DNA from: Globodera rostochiensis
Lineage: Eukaryota; Nematoda; Chromadorea; Rhabditida; Heteroderidae
Direction: 5' to 3'
DNA: 64,000 nucleotides
NCBI GenBank assembly: GCA_018350325.1
Contig: JAEVLN010000005.1
Coordinates: 2,614,142 to 2,678,141 of the forward strand
Made by a program: the position numbers and the translations under genes. Below the pieces are notes generated by a model, which made no database searches, was not told where the DNA came from, and saw nothing but the letters and a program-made list of their open reading frames with translations. Below, one piece after another: positions 20,456 through 32,119 of this stretch. Numbering within the stretch: position 1 is the first letter of the stretch; each line of letters starts with the position of its first letter.

Positions 20456-23233
20456 ATGCCAAAACCAAATTCTTTGGTTGGCCGTATTAAGCATTTGCTG
20501 GACACGGGCAATGGCGCGGACGTTCACTTTTTGGTGAGGGGAGGAGACAAAAAAGAGGCAAGTTCTGAAAAATAGTGAAACAACTTACTTTAATTAATTA
20601 AATTCAATTACTTTAATTAATTATATTTCAATTACTTTAATTAATGATATTTCAATTACTTTAATTAATGATATTTAAATTACTTTAATTAATGATATTT
20701 AAATTACTTTAATTAATGTTCAATTACTATTAATTTTGTTAAGCTTCTGCCAGCACATAAAGCAATTTTGATGGCGGCCTCCGACGTTTTTGAGGCAATG
20801 TTTCCTTTTGATGCCCGAAATGCAAAGGCCGCCGCCGCTGGGAAAGGTACAAATTAAGGATATCGACTCGCAAAAATTTGTTAGTGGGGGGAGTAAGCGG
20901 AAAAAATGGCAAATGGAATTGCAGTCCAGAAAAATGCGAATGTCTAACCGAACCCGAATTCGAACAATTTCAAATGCAATCTTTTTAAAAATTTTTTGAT
21001 TAACGAAATTTTTAGACCCTTCGGAAGAGACTAAAGCCGTGGAGGTGCCCGACGTGGAGTTGGGGGCGTTCAAGGCGATGCTCAGCTTTATTTATGCGGA
21101 CGATGTGAGCGGGCTGAACGGGGACAATGCAATCGCTGTGCTTTATGCGGGTCATAAAATTTTTATGCCTTTTTTTGCATTTTTAGTTTAAATTTTAATT
21201 GAATTTAAGCTAAAAAATATAATCTTCCTGAACTTGTGGATTTGTGTTTGAACTTTCCCATATGGAAGCTGAGCAATGTTTTTTTCGCGTTTGACGAGAC
21301 TCGTTTTCTTGGAGAAAAGGTGGGGGGAGGCAAATTGTAATTGATTTTTAATTCTAAATTAATTTTGTTGTCTTTTTGTTTAAACAACCATAATTAATTA
21401 TTTTGAATAATATTTACTAAAATTATTTTTTTAAATTTTGGGCATTCGCTTGCCGTTGTTTGGAGCACATCGATGTGAATGCGGGCGCTTTGATCCTCTC
21501 GGAAGCATTTTTGCAAATTGATCAAAAATTATTGTGTGAGATTCTGGACCGTGACGAGTTGATGATCAGCGAAGAAATTGCAATTTGGAATGCCGTAAAT
21601 TTATAAAAAATAATAAAACAAAATTAAAATTATTTTAAAATTGTTTATTTTTCCATTAAAATAATTAGGCACTTCGCTGGGCGGACGAAAAATGCCGTCA
21701 AAATGGGAAAAAGTGTTCGGCAGCGAATCGACGCGAAATGCTCGGCCCGGCACTTTTCAAAATTCGTTTTCCGCTCATTCCTCAAAAGGATTTTACTCAG
21801 AATATTGGTAATCAATCACCCATTTGGATTGGACAGTTTGAATTTTAAAATGCCAAAACTATTTTCATAATTCCGAGACTCCAAAATTTGATTGAATTTT
21901 GCTCTTTTGACAGTTCCGTCCGGAGTGTTGACACTTAACCAAATGATGAGCGTTTATGTGCACCATTCTCATCCGGACGCCGCCGGCCTGCCCGAGCTGT
22001 ACCCGCTGCAATTCCCAACTAATGGACGTGCTTTTACAGGTGGCACCCTGCCGTTTACCTATCAAAAGTGCTCTCTACTCATATAGAGACCCGTGTATAC
22101 TATTTTAATCCCTCATGGGGGATTATTCACCCTAGACAGAGAGCGGGGGATTATTACAGGGTGGGGGATTAAAACAGTATACACGGTATATTGCATATGT
22201 ATAGGAAAATCAGAAATTTGCAACCGCTTTTTAAGAAACCAAAAAAAGTGCCACTTTTTATGCAATGAATTGCACAAAAGCGAGACGATATATTTAATAT
22301 TTTTATAGGACTACCCCTTCAAAATCGATGGGATTCCGCTGCATGTCACGACAAACTAACACTCTCTAAGCCCGATCGATTGGTTGTCCAATTTACTGGA
22401 GAGAATGAGGGTAAATATAATTAATTCTCTTAGGATTTGATTAAAACGGTTTAATGTAAAGAGTTAACATTTTTTTGAATTTACTTTTTAGGGTTTTGCT
22501 CTGTCTTCGCTACACAGCCAATTCCAAAAGAGGACTTGGGCATTTTTTACTACGAAGTGACCATCACAGAACATTAGTAAGTTTAAATAAATAAATTATT
22601 GAAGTTTAAAATGCTTTAGAAACCTTTTTATTTAAGAAACTTATATTTAGCGAAATTTACATTGGACTTGCGACCAAACAAATGCCATTGGGCGGATGGG
22701 TTGGACGTTACAAAGGCACTTACGCTTATGACAATTGGGGCAGTCTTTGGGGTCACACGGTTGAGGGATGTTTCCGCCTGTTCAACGATAAGCGGCCTTT
22801 AATCAAAGGAAAGCCCACATTTATGGAAGGTGACGTCATCGGCTGCGGCGTGGATTTGGCAACTCGCCAAATCATTTACACAAAGAATGGACAGCGTTTG
22901 GGTGAGAAACAAAAAGATTAATTTAAATTAAACGGCAATTTCTTTTTTGACTAAATTTGTACTTTTTAGTCTATCGTTTGGGTGAGAAATATGAATAAAA
23001 AAAGAGCATTTAACCACTTTTGGGTGTTTTCTTTAATTGAAGATCTAATCGATGGACCATAATTTTTGGATTTCATTAATCATTTTTCTTTATCTTTTTT
23101 TACAGAAACTGCCGGTTTGCGTGTCGATTTTAGCGCCGATTTGTTTCCATGCGTTACTTTGTTCAATCCTGGCACTAAAGTTGAAGCGAATTTTGGCCCG
23201 AATTTCAAATTCAACATTGCCGATGGCATTTAG
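20456..23233 (+). CDS. BTB-BACK-SPRY fusion protein, copy C
   Basis: Exons 20456-20557, 20744-20846, 21016-21150, 21210-21319, 21466-21594, 21669-21807, 21914-22039, 22309-22410, 22492-22576, 22651-22901, 23106-23233; 1410 nt, 469 aa, phases consistent. It lies about 0.9 kb after gene B in the same direction, so B and C are a tandem pair. The BTB part has GGDKKE in place of GGDEKE; the first SPRY exon has LSKPDRL in place of LSEPGRL. Intron 1 is GC-AG; the intron 4 acceptor is lost as in the other copies; intron 6 lacks the 24-bp array; intron 7 has the small inverted-repeat element. Confidence 0.85.
22091..22186. mobile_element. Inverted-repeat element in intron 7 of gene C
   Basis: Ends CCGTGTATAC and GTATACACGG. 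The preceding sequence GGTGGCACCCTG matches the element-free intron of gene D. Confidence 0.6.
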
Positions 23234-23924
23234 AAAGTGAAAAACGAGGGGATTTATGGGATTTTGCTGTTGAGGGGTTCCGTCGTTTTATTATTCTTTT
23301 TTTCTTTGTCAACATTTTATCAATTCAATTTGTTTTCGAATTTATTTCATTATTCCCAGAAAAACAAATCCAATTAACTTACATCTCTTTTTCGGCAAAT
23401 CTTCTCAAAAATTGTCAATTATTGCTTCTTTTCTTCTTCAACCGCGAAAATCCGGTGTTGCCCCGAACTAACATTTTTTGGGCAAATCGCTTAACAAAAT
23501 AAAGAGAAAAACAAACCCCCTAAAAATCGACTTTTTCCTCAACTGCCCCCCCCCCCAAAAAAAATTTTCTGGCTATGAACTTGGCATAATTACTTCCTTA
23601 CTCAATCAAATTTGCTCAAAATGGTGAAGGTGTTGTGATAAATATGCTAGTTAATGATTGTTTGAGAAATTTTATTTTAAATAAAGGCTTAGAAGATTTC
23701 CACTTTGGGTGTACACCCCTCTTCAAACCCTCTCACGATTTCAGTCGTTGAAATGCTCTAAAAATAAGAATTTTAGACTTTTTGGAAAATTACAGAATTT
23801 TAAACCGTGGCAAAAACCGTAAAATTTTCTGTCCTTTTCATATCAAGCATAAATTTCCTTACATTTACAAAACTAATTTTTCTAATTCTATTTTTAGATA
23901 TTCCTTTCCCCAACTATTTTAATA
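23234..23924. other. 3' flank of gene C; no further gene seen
   Basis: AT-rich. The start matches the flank of gene D (inverted, 56780-56960). 23600-23720 resembles 1640-1760 (end of the intronic array of the first SPRY gene). Confidence 0.5.
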
Positions 23925-23956
23925 ATGCCTCGACCCACCAGGCGAACGCTGGCTAG

Positions 23957-26785
23957 TAGGGCTGCTCGAGATTCTCGGTCTCGGTTCTCGAGTCGAGAAA
24001 TTTCTCGGTTTTTTTGGGTCTCGGTCTCGGTTCTCGGTCTCGGGTTTTTAGTCTCGGAAAACGAGACTTTTTTGCACTGGTAAAGATTGCCTTTTTCTAA
24101 TCATTTCATCCTTTGAAGCCAAACTCAAAATTAGTGTGAGGTCATTTCGCCAATACAATTTAAAATTTAAATGTAAACAAAATTCGTACTTTTAATTTAT
24201 TTTTTTTCTCACTATTTTATGCTATATATTTTTTAAATAGAATGGATATTGAAATGGCTTTATCAAATGATATTGAAAATGAAACTGAGGAGCAATATGA
24301 CGAAGTATTCTTGGACGAAACGGAGAACAACAACCCCAAACTTGATTTATGTGAACCGGCGACATCGTTGTTGCGCTATTTTCAGTTCCAGAAAGGTGAT
24401 GCGAAAACAAAGTGCCGAATGTGCGGAAGACAAATCGCAAGAAAAGACGGAAATACGAGTGGAATGGTCCGGCATTTGAAGCTTCACTCAAAGTTCATTT
24501 TATCAATTATTCCAAAATTTAAGTAATTTATAGGACCTACAAAGATTTTTGCGCCGCAAAGGCATCAAAGACTGTTCAAAAAAAGAAGACAAGTTCAGAG
24601 GAGTCATCATCACAAAAATCGATGAAACAAATGAACTTGGATTTTCGAGCGCATGAAAAATGGCCGACTACCCACCAAAAGTCGCAAAAGATAGACGACT
24701 TAATTTTGCGCTTTATCTGTTTATCTGCTGAACCGATTCAATTAACGGAAAAGAATGGCTTTTCTGAGATTTTTGATGAAATTTGTCCAAGGTAATTTAA
24801 TAATTTAATATTTAGAAAACGCCACATTTTAGTTATCGTCTTAAATCGCGAGAATTTATGACAAAATTGCTTGAAGAGAAGTATTCCGAAAAATTTGAGC
24901 TGTTAAAGAAAACAATCGATGCTGCGCCTTTTATCAGCTTTACGACAGACTTATGGACAAATAAAAAGAAAAAGAAGAATTTTTTGAGGTACTTTTTTAA
25001 GCCGAACCTGATCTTCAAATTTTACTTAGTTAATTAAGTTTGACTGCCCATTACATCGATGAAGGTTTTGAACGAAAATGGAAGGTTCTAAGCACTGAAC
25101 CAATGAATGAGGCGCACACCGGACAAAACATTCGACAATGTATCTCAGAAATTTTGAAACAATTTGAAATTGATCTCAATCGAGTTCATGTTATTTTACG
25201 GGATGCAGCTTCCTCGATGATTAGCGCAACCGATGAATTGAATGTTGAAAACTTTGATTGCTTTTGCCATAAGCTCAATTTAGTAAGATTTGCCAGTAAA
25301 CGTATCTAACTAATATTTTAGGCACTTTCTGACGGTCTCGAGCACCGTACAAAAAGCGTCCCGGAAATAAAAAAAGAAATTCAAATGTGCCGCGAATTGG
25401 TCGGATTTTATAATCGATCTAAGAATTTCCAAAACGTGCTTCGACGGCAACAGGATCTAATAGACGCACCCAAAACTGGACTGATTCAGGTGACTTTACA
25501 AAATTTTCGGTGGATTTTTGAAAAATCCTATTTTATAATTTTTGAAATTTAAGGATGTTATTACGCGTTGGAATAGCACTCTGTATATGGTGGACCGCAT
25601 CATCCAACAACAAAGGGCATTAAGTTTGGCGCAGATTGACTTCCCAGAATTAAAATTACCCAATTTTGAGTTGCTAAAAAACTTTCAGCGGTAAAATCTC
25701 TAAATTGGTTCAGTTACAACTTTTCTTTTTGAGGTATTGGCTCCATTTGACAAGTTTACAAAACAACTTTCCAACAGAGATGAGTCCATTTCTTCGGTCC
25801 TCCCCATCTATCGGTGCCTTTTAACAATGTTGAATGAAAAGTGTACAGATTCTGACCCGATGAAACTTTTCAAAAAAATTGTCGTAAACGGATTGAAAAC
25901 GCGAATGGCTAAATATGAGTGCAAAAGGTTAATAAATTTAAGCTCACTTATTTTGTGAACCAATTGACATTTTTCAGATTTTTGGTCATTGCTACCTTGA
26001 TCGATCCGCGGTACAAAAATCATCCGAACATTTTTAGTTTGGAAGATCGCTTTCAAAACAAAGTCCTTTTGAAAACGGAAGTGGAATTGTTTATAAACCC
26101 AAGCCGACGTTTTTCCGACTCGGATTCAAACAATGGGCCTGTTATTCAGCATTCCGATAATCCAATGGCCAATTTTTTGTTTACCGATCCCGAGTTCTCT
26201 GGCGCAATTCTTTCACAAAACGATTCAACAGAAAATGAGATTGGGCAAGAAATTGATTCATTTTTTAAAGTAAGCTACAATTTTTTTAAATATAGACGCA
26301 TCGTATTTTGTAGACTTCAACTATTGCATCTGACACTAATCCTTTGGAATTTTGGAGGCACAACACAACATACCCTCACATTAAACAAATTGTGCCGAAA
26401 TTTTTGTGCCCTCCACCTGGAAGTGTAGAGTCAGAAAGGACGTTCAGCAAGTTGTCTGAAATCTATTGTCCTAACCGATCGAGTCTCTCGGAGACACATG
26501 GAAAGCAACAACTTTTTTTACATTTCAATTTTGATGGATAATATTTTAATGTAAAATATTTTGTGTGGTTATAAAAACAAATTCTTTTAGTGAATTGAAA
26601 AAAAAAATTAGAAATTTCTCGGTTCTCGGTTCCCGAGTCGAGAAATTTCTCGGTTTTTTTGGGTCTCGTTCTCGGTCTCGAGTCTCGGGGTCATTTCTCG
26701 GTCTCGGTCTCGGTTCTCGGTGTCATTTCTCGGTCTCGGTCTCGGTTCTCGATTCTCGGTAAATTTCAATTCCCGAGCAGCCCTA
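23957..26785 (+). mobile_element. Complete hAT-superfamily DNA transposon (2829 bp)
   Basis: Terminal inverted repeats TAGGGCTGCTCG / CGAGCAGCCCTA, flanked by an exact 8-bp duplication CTGGCTAG (23949-23956 and 26786-26793). Both subterminal regions (23968-24070; 26625-26760) are packed with TCTCGGTCTCGGTTCTCGG motifs. It encodes a BED-finger hAT transposase on the plus strand. Confidence 0.95.
24242..26541 (+). CDS. hAT transposase with N-terminal BED zinc finger
   Basis: Nine exons: 24242-24492, 24534-24791, 24833-24988, 25039-25282, 25322-25489, 25554-25690, 25734-25927, 25978-26269, 26314-26541. A BED finger is visible near residues 58-83 (CRMCGRQI...MVRHLKLHSK). Then come IDDLILRFICLSAEPIQLTE, FTTDLWTN, LTAHYIDEGFERKW, the RDAASSM...CFCHKLNL block, DVITRWNSTLYMVDRII, ATLIDPRYK and the C-terminal dimerisation segment (NPLEFWR, GSVESERTFSKLSEI), in standard hAT order. 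Eight of nine exons join in frame. The 25690/25734 junction does not with the obvious sites (phase 2 donor into a phase 0 acceptor), so there is either a small frameshift or an unusual splice. Acts in the nucleus on the element's own ends. Confidence 0.85.
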
Positions 26786-28651
26786 CTGGCTAGTCGGCGC
26801 AACCTGCTCAAAGCAAATGCCATTCGAAATGCCAACCATTTTGAGTATGTTTATGCCGAAATCGGTACAACTTTTGTTTGTCTAATGCCCTCATTAAGCC
26901 CTTCCGGGGAGGCGCCGTGCGCCGCCAGCGAATGCCGTCGTCGCCTCGGGGGAGGAACATCGGAAGCAGCTGACAGAGCTCGAAACTTTGCGCGCACAAA
27001 TGGCCAAACTGGAGGAACTGCACAAAATACAGAAACAGCGCGAGGCGCAAATGCTTTTGCGAATGGACAAATTGGGCGCGGCGTTTCTTGGTGAGGCAAT
27101 TTGGTCAAATTGTTTTTGAAAATTTATGTTAAAATTTCAAAAAATTCAAACGGGATTAATATTTCAACGAAAATCGGAATCGGGATTAGCCGGGATTGAA
27201 AAACACGGGATGGGTTAAGACCGGGTTAATCCCTACTAGAAAAAGATTTGGAAACTCAAAAAACATTTTTTTTGTTTTAATTTCTCTCTCTTTTTCTTTT
27301 CCCGATTAAATATTTTGAATAAAATATATTTAGAATTTTTTTTTAGAATTATTTTTTCAGTGCTAACCACCCAAAATCGATGGGATGTCGACGCATTAAC
27401 GCCAGTTGGGCCCAAACGATTGATTGTCAAATGCCGCGATGGCTGCTCTCGTCCTTATGGTAATATTCGTACTTGGACGCCAAGTACAGTACTTGGAAAA
27501 CGGACCCTCGTACTTACAAATTTGAAACCGTACTTATTTCCAAGAATGTACTTGGAAAATGAGTGCAATTTTTGACGAATTTTCTAAATACGGCTCCGGT
27601 CTAGGGTAAAACAACATTTGACCACAAAAATTGGTGTTGGAGAAACATTTTTGAGTGTACTTGGATTTCGACAAATTGTTGTGTGATGTACTTGGAAATC
27701 AACATGTTTGTACTTGCGATTCCATCTTCAAAATTAAATATTCTTCCAGATGGTGGCTCTGTGTTTGCTGAGAGGCCAATTCCAAACAAAAACATTGGCA
27801 TTTTCTACTTTGAACTGAAAATCGTAGAGGCAGAGGAAGGGTAATTAATAAATATCATAAAAAACTAAAACGCAAAAAAACTCGCACTAAAATCTGACCA
27901 AATCTAGTCAATTTATGCATAAAATTTCTGTAAAAATAACAAAAATTTTCGAAATATTTATTTAGAACATGTCATTATTTTGGACTCGCGACCAACCAAA
28001 TGCCATTGAATTCTATTGTTGGAACTGAAAAAGGCACTTACGCATACGGAGACCGGGGCGCTTTTTTGTGCCAAGGCGTTGAGACTTATGCCGATAAAAC
28101 CTTTGGTGCCGGCGACGTCGTCGGCTGCGGCCTCAATTTGGCAACGCGCCGAATCATTTTCACGTTAAACGGCGAGCGTTTGGGTGAGAAAGAAAAAGAT
28201 TAAATTAAATTAAACGGCAATTTCTTTTTTGACTAAATTTTACATTTATTTAATTGTTATTTTGAATTTGTAAAGAGATTTGCAACCAAAAAACATTTTT
28301 TTAAATCAATTTTGGCACTTTTTGGTGTATTTTTTTGAACAATATTTTACGGCTTTTAGTCAATAGTTTGGGTGAGAAAGAAAAGGCCAATTTTTTAAAT
28401 GGAATTTGTCCAGAAAAAAATTAAGACTTTTATCAAATTTAGACATTTTCAAATGTCGGGCACTTGAGAGATTATTTTTGCATTTAATTATTTTTTATTC
28501 GAATGTTTTTGCAGACACCGCCCATTTGTTTGTCGATTCTGCCGACGATTTGTCGAATTTATTTCCGTGCGTTACGTTGTATCGCCCTGGCGCCAAAATT
28601 GAAGCCAACTTTGGACCGAAGTTTAAATTCAATATTGTCGATGGCATTTAA

Positions 28652-28933
28652 AAATTGTAAAAGTCATAACTTTTTATGATTTTTGTTGTTGAAGATTAAA
28701 CCGATAGTCTTATCCATTAATCACTTTATTATAATTATTAAACCGATATATTTATTAAACGCATTGTTATATTTAATTGAAATGGTATCAGAATTTTGAG
28801 TAGGAAACCACTTTGAAGCAAGATATGAGCCCTAGAAGTTTGCAAAACCATAGGTTGCGGGCCTTTTCAAGTCCGAGCAGCACCACAATTTAGTGTCAAT
28901 CAAAATGAAATGGGGGGGGGGGAAGGGGACACC
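28652..28933. other. 3' flank of the split SPRY gene; no gene seen
   Basis: 28670-28760 resembles the flank of the first SPRY gene (2150-2225). A G run ends at 28922. Confidence 0.5.
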
Positions 28934-29934
28934 CAGGCATGGACACGGTTACCCGTAACCGCGGTTATCCGCGGTTAACCGCGGTTACCCGCGGTTAACG
29001 GTTATGGAATTTAAAAGATCACGGTTACGGGCGGTTAACGGTTATGAGATTTTGAGGGCGGGCGGTTACGGTCGGTTAACGGTTATGACTCTAAAACCGC
29101 GGTTAACCGTCGTATCCGTTATTTTTTGGCTGCTGAGGATTGAGATGATTTGCCTTATAATTTCTTTGACTTTTATTCACATTTCACCAAATTACTTTAT
29201 CGATCCAGTGGCTTAGTGGTGAAACTCTTCTACTGATTTTATTTTGTCTAGGTTCTAGCCCCATCCGCTGTAATCATTTTATTTATATTTTAATATCCCT
29301 CCTTTTTAGTATTCTTACAATTTTTTACAAAAATTTTAGCTATAAAAGTAAAATTCTAAGTGTTTACATAAATAATTAGTGCATTTTAAAACGTTCAATC
29401 ACCTAAATTTGACACTTTTTTTTAGCATAAGTTGGTAAATATTCAATTTTTTCTCTCGGCGGCGCCTATCGGCACCGCCGAACCCCCACACCGCCCCAAA
29501 AATATTTTATAAATCTAAAGCGCAAAAAACACAGAAAAAATTTCTCTGATCGGTCGCGCTTTGTTAGATTTAATCATGAAAGTGAAGAGATTTAAAAATT
29601 TTATTCATTGACAAAATCTGATAAAAATCACTTGTTAAGTTCAATACACATCAATTTTGATTAATTTTAGAAGGACGCCACATCACGATCGGAAAAAAAT
29701 AGTTTTGAAAAATCGATTGTTCAAAATCTGGAAAACTTTATTGATTTTTAAATAATGCGGTTAACCGCGGATAACCGCGGGCGGTTAACGGTTATGAGAT
29801 TTTGAGGACGGGCGGTTACGGGCGGTTAACGGTTATGAGATTTTTAAGACGGGCGGTTACGGACGGTTAACGTTTCTAAGTGTTTGAGGACGGGCGGTTA
29901 CGGTTAAGGAAATTCATAACCGTGTCCATGTCTG
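28934..29934. mobile_element. Non-autonomous hAT-like element (1001 bp) with CGGTTA subterminal repeats
   Basis: Ends CAGGCATGGACACGGTTA and, inverted, CAGACATGGACACGGTTA; flanked by an exact 8-bp duplication GGGACACC (28926-28933 and 29935-29942). About 180 bp at each end consist of CGGTTA / TAACCG motifs. No transposase frame. A SINE is nested inside. Confidence 0.85.
29205..29490 (+). mobile_element. tRNA-derived SINE nested in the hAT-like element
   Basis: A box TGGCTTAGTGG at about 29209-29219, a degenerate B box (AGGTTCTAGCC) near 29250, and the GC hairpin tail on the opposite sense at 29455-29480, the same order as in the copies at 12.7-13.0 kb and 61.4-61.8 kb. Confidence 0.65.
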
Positions 29935-29942
29935 GGGACACC

Positions 29943-30491
29943 TATGCCAAATCTTGCAAAAAACGGACATAGGTAGGATAGAGAACATTAAATTAATGGA
30001 ATCGTGTCGAAACATTTTGAGTTATTTTCTTCAGTAAAAAAACGTCACGCACGTCGCTCTGGAAAAGTTTTTTTTTCCTCTGGCCAATTTTCTCAAATTT
30101 TCACCAGTATCATGGTTAATGAATGCGGCCCAGGATTTTTGTTATAATCAAAAACGTTTAAAATTTTCAAACCAAATTTTTTTTCAAAATTGTCCAAACT
30201 CCACCAAATTTTGGTAGGGGTTAGAAGGGAGCACTAGAGGCATGTCTGCAAAATTTCGTAACGAAATATATGCACTAGCTGTTAAAGCTTTCGACGTAAA
30301 GAAATTCAATGGTGGGGATATAATGTCTGACCACACGCTGTCTGCCACTCGGTTTTTTCGTGGGTTTAAACAGTGAATTTCCGCGAGTATCGAAACGATT
30401 TGTCTGTATTTATGTAATATCTCTAACTACAGACAATGCCCGCCATTTGGCATAGGTGGGGGGCAGGGAGATAAATAAATCGGCACAAACA
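29943..30491. other. No gene seen
   Basis: AT-rich; the 30180-30300 segment is repeated near 31255-31330 (GAGCACTAGAxGCATGTCTG), inside the next element. Confidence 0.5.
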
Positions 30492-30499
30492 ATATACGC

Positions 30500-31898
30500 T
30501 AGAGCCCGGACTTGAGCTTCGAGCGAGACTCGAGACGAGATTCTCGAAAAAATCTCGGGTCTCGAAAAATCTCGAAAATTCCGTTTTGTTCGAGACGAGA
30601 TCTCGAGGTCGAGATTCTCGAAAAATCTCGAGTCTCGAAAAATCTCGAGCTGGAACAGTCGAGATTCGAGATTTTTTATGAAAATATAATTTTTTTTTTA
30701 AAATTCACAGAAACTCCACCAAATTTTGGGCTACAGGTCTTTTCGACACTGGACGTTTCGACACTGGACATTTCGACACTGGGCGTTTCGACACTGAGTT
30801 TTAAAAGTCGACAAAATGGTACTTTATAGGGTTATCGTGGCCGTAGAATCCGAGGCTGAGCTCTATTTTGACCCGATTTATAACCCTAAACCCGAATTCG
30901 AACAATTTTTCGAAAATTCAAAAATTTTCAAAAATCAATTTCGCCTCAAAATCTTTAAAAAAGCATGAATTCGATCTCTACTTGCCCTTTTTTGTTGTAA
31001 TTTTTTGCTTTTTGAAGATTTTGAGGCGAAATTGATTTTTGAAAATTTTTGAATTTTCGAAAATTTGTTCGGATTCGGGTTTAGGGTTCTAAATCGAGTC
31101 GAAATGGAGCTCAGACTTGGATGCTACGATCAAGAAACTCTATAAAGGACCCTTTTTGCAACTTTTAAAACTCAGTGTCGAAATGTCCAGTGTCGAAATG
31201 TCCAGTGTCGAAACGTCCAGTGTCGAAATATCCTGCAACGAAATTTTGTACGGGTAAAAAGGAGCACTAGAAGCATGTCTGCAAAATTTGGTCACGAAAT
31301 ATAAGTGTTAGCCTGTGTTCCAAGGTTTTGAAAATCAAAAGAAATTCAATGGTGAGGGAATAAATATAGTGTAGGGGTGCAATCGAAAATTTTGTAAAAT
31401 AAGGACAGTGAAGCTGGGCTTGTTAGTGGGGAATGAAAGAGCCGGTGAGAAAATTTCGAATTTTTTAATCATTTTTTAAGAAATTTTTCAAATTGAGAAA
31501 TTTATTCACTTTTGGGAGTGAGAGGAGGTTCGGCGGTACCGATAGGCGCCGCCGAGAACATTTGGAATTTTTAACTCAATTTGTTAAGAGATTTGCAGCC
31601 AAAATGGAGTATGTCCGGCGGTGCCAACAGGCGCCCCGGGGGAATTTTTTTACAAAAATAGGCAGTCTTTGTCAAAAAAAGCACTGTTTTTATGAAAAAT
31701 TTTTGGAGTCGAGATCGAGAATCTCGAGCTTCTTTCGAGCGAGATCTCGAGGTCAAGATTCTCGAAAAATCTCGGGTCTCGAAAAATCTCAAAAACTCAA
31801 TTTTGTTCGAGACGAGATCTCGAGGTCGAGATTTCTCGAGAATCTCATCGAGATTTTTCGAGATCCTCGAGACGAGATCTCGTCTCGACCGGGCTCTA
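30500..31898. mobile_element. Non-autonomous hAT-like element (1399 bp) with CTCGAGA subterminal repeats
   Basis: Ends TAGAGCCCGG / CCGGGCTCTA, flanked by an exact 8-bp duplication ATATACGC (30492-30499 and 31899-31906). Subterminal regions are runs of GAGATCTCGAG and CTCGAAAAATCTC. It contains a foldback element and two GC hairpins (about 31529-31556 and 31615-31635). Confidence 0.85.
30735..31250. mobile_element. Foldback element with long imperfect inverted arms
   Basis: The left arm has TTTCGACACTGGAC repeats, then a sequence including AACCCTAAACCCGAATTCG; the right arm is the inverse, ending in CAGTGTCGAAATGTCCAG repeats. The two halves pair over roughly 220 bp each. A related CAGTGTCGCATTTT cluster is at 62985-63050. 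Confidence 0.75.
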
Positions 31899-31984
31899 AT
31901 ATACGCACATTACCTACGTGTTGTTGAAAGGTCCGCCGCTGCATGCCATCGGCGGACGGCACAGAAACGTAAAGTACTCAAAAA

Positions 31985-32090
31985 TAAAATTACAGTATGC
32001 CATCATTTGCAGGGCATCAAAATCACGAGATCACTGCCCCGAAGGTCGTCTCGGCTCGAATCCTGCCCGGGGCTACCATTTTGCCTTTCA
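31985..32090 (+). mobile_element. tRNA-like SINE head, partial
   Basis: Same head as 56000-56080 (CAGGGCATCAAAATCAC ... CTGCCCGGGGCTAC) with a weakened B box (GGCTCGAATCC). No hairpin tail follows. Confidence 0.5.
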
Positions 32091-32119
32091 CTTATTTTGT
32101 GAACAAAATTGATTATAAT

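Larger units (their letters stand above)
23925..28651 (+). pseudogene. Coiled-coil plus SPRY gene split in exon 1 by a hAT transposon
   Basis: Host exons: 23925-23956 continuing at 26794-26844, then 26912-27090, 27361-27459, 27750-27840, 27966-28183 and 28515-28651. Ignoring the transposon and one target duplication, these sum to 807 nt (268 aa) with every phase consistent and no stop. The start is MPRPTRRTLAS|RRNLLKANA; the bar marks the insertion. Residues about 30-87 form a coiled coil (LTELETLRAQMAKLEELHKI), then SPRY (NRWDVDALTPVGPKRLIVKC, NIGIFYFELKIVEAE, GDVVGCGLNLATRRIIFTLN, LFPCVTL). Intron 1 would be 67 nt (GTATGT...GGGGAG). The host frame is otherwise undamaged, so the insertion looks recent. 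Expression from this allele is doubtful unless the element is removed. Confidence 0.8.

Noticed and set aside
24222..24491. Minus-strand frame opposite the hAT first exon
   Set aside because: The plus strand encodes a BED finger with splice-consistent continuation; the minus frame has no features.
28930..29110. Telomere-like or satellite interpretation of the CGGTTA repeats
   Set aside because: The same motif array recurs inverted at 29760-29920 and both sit inside matched terminal repeats with an 8-bp target duplication, so it is subterminal transposon DNA.
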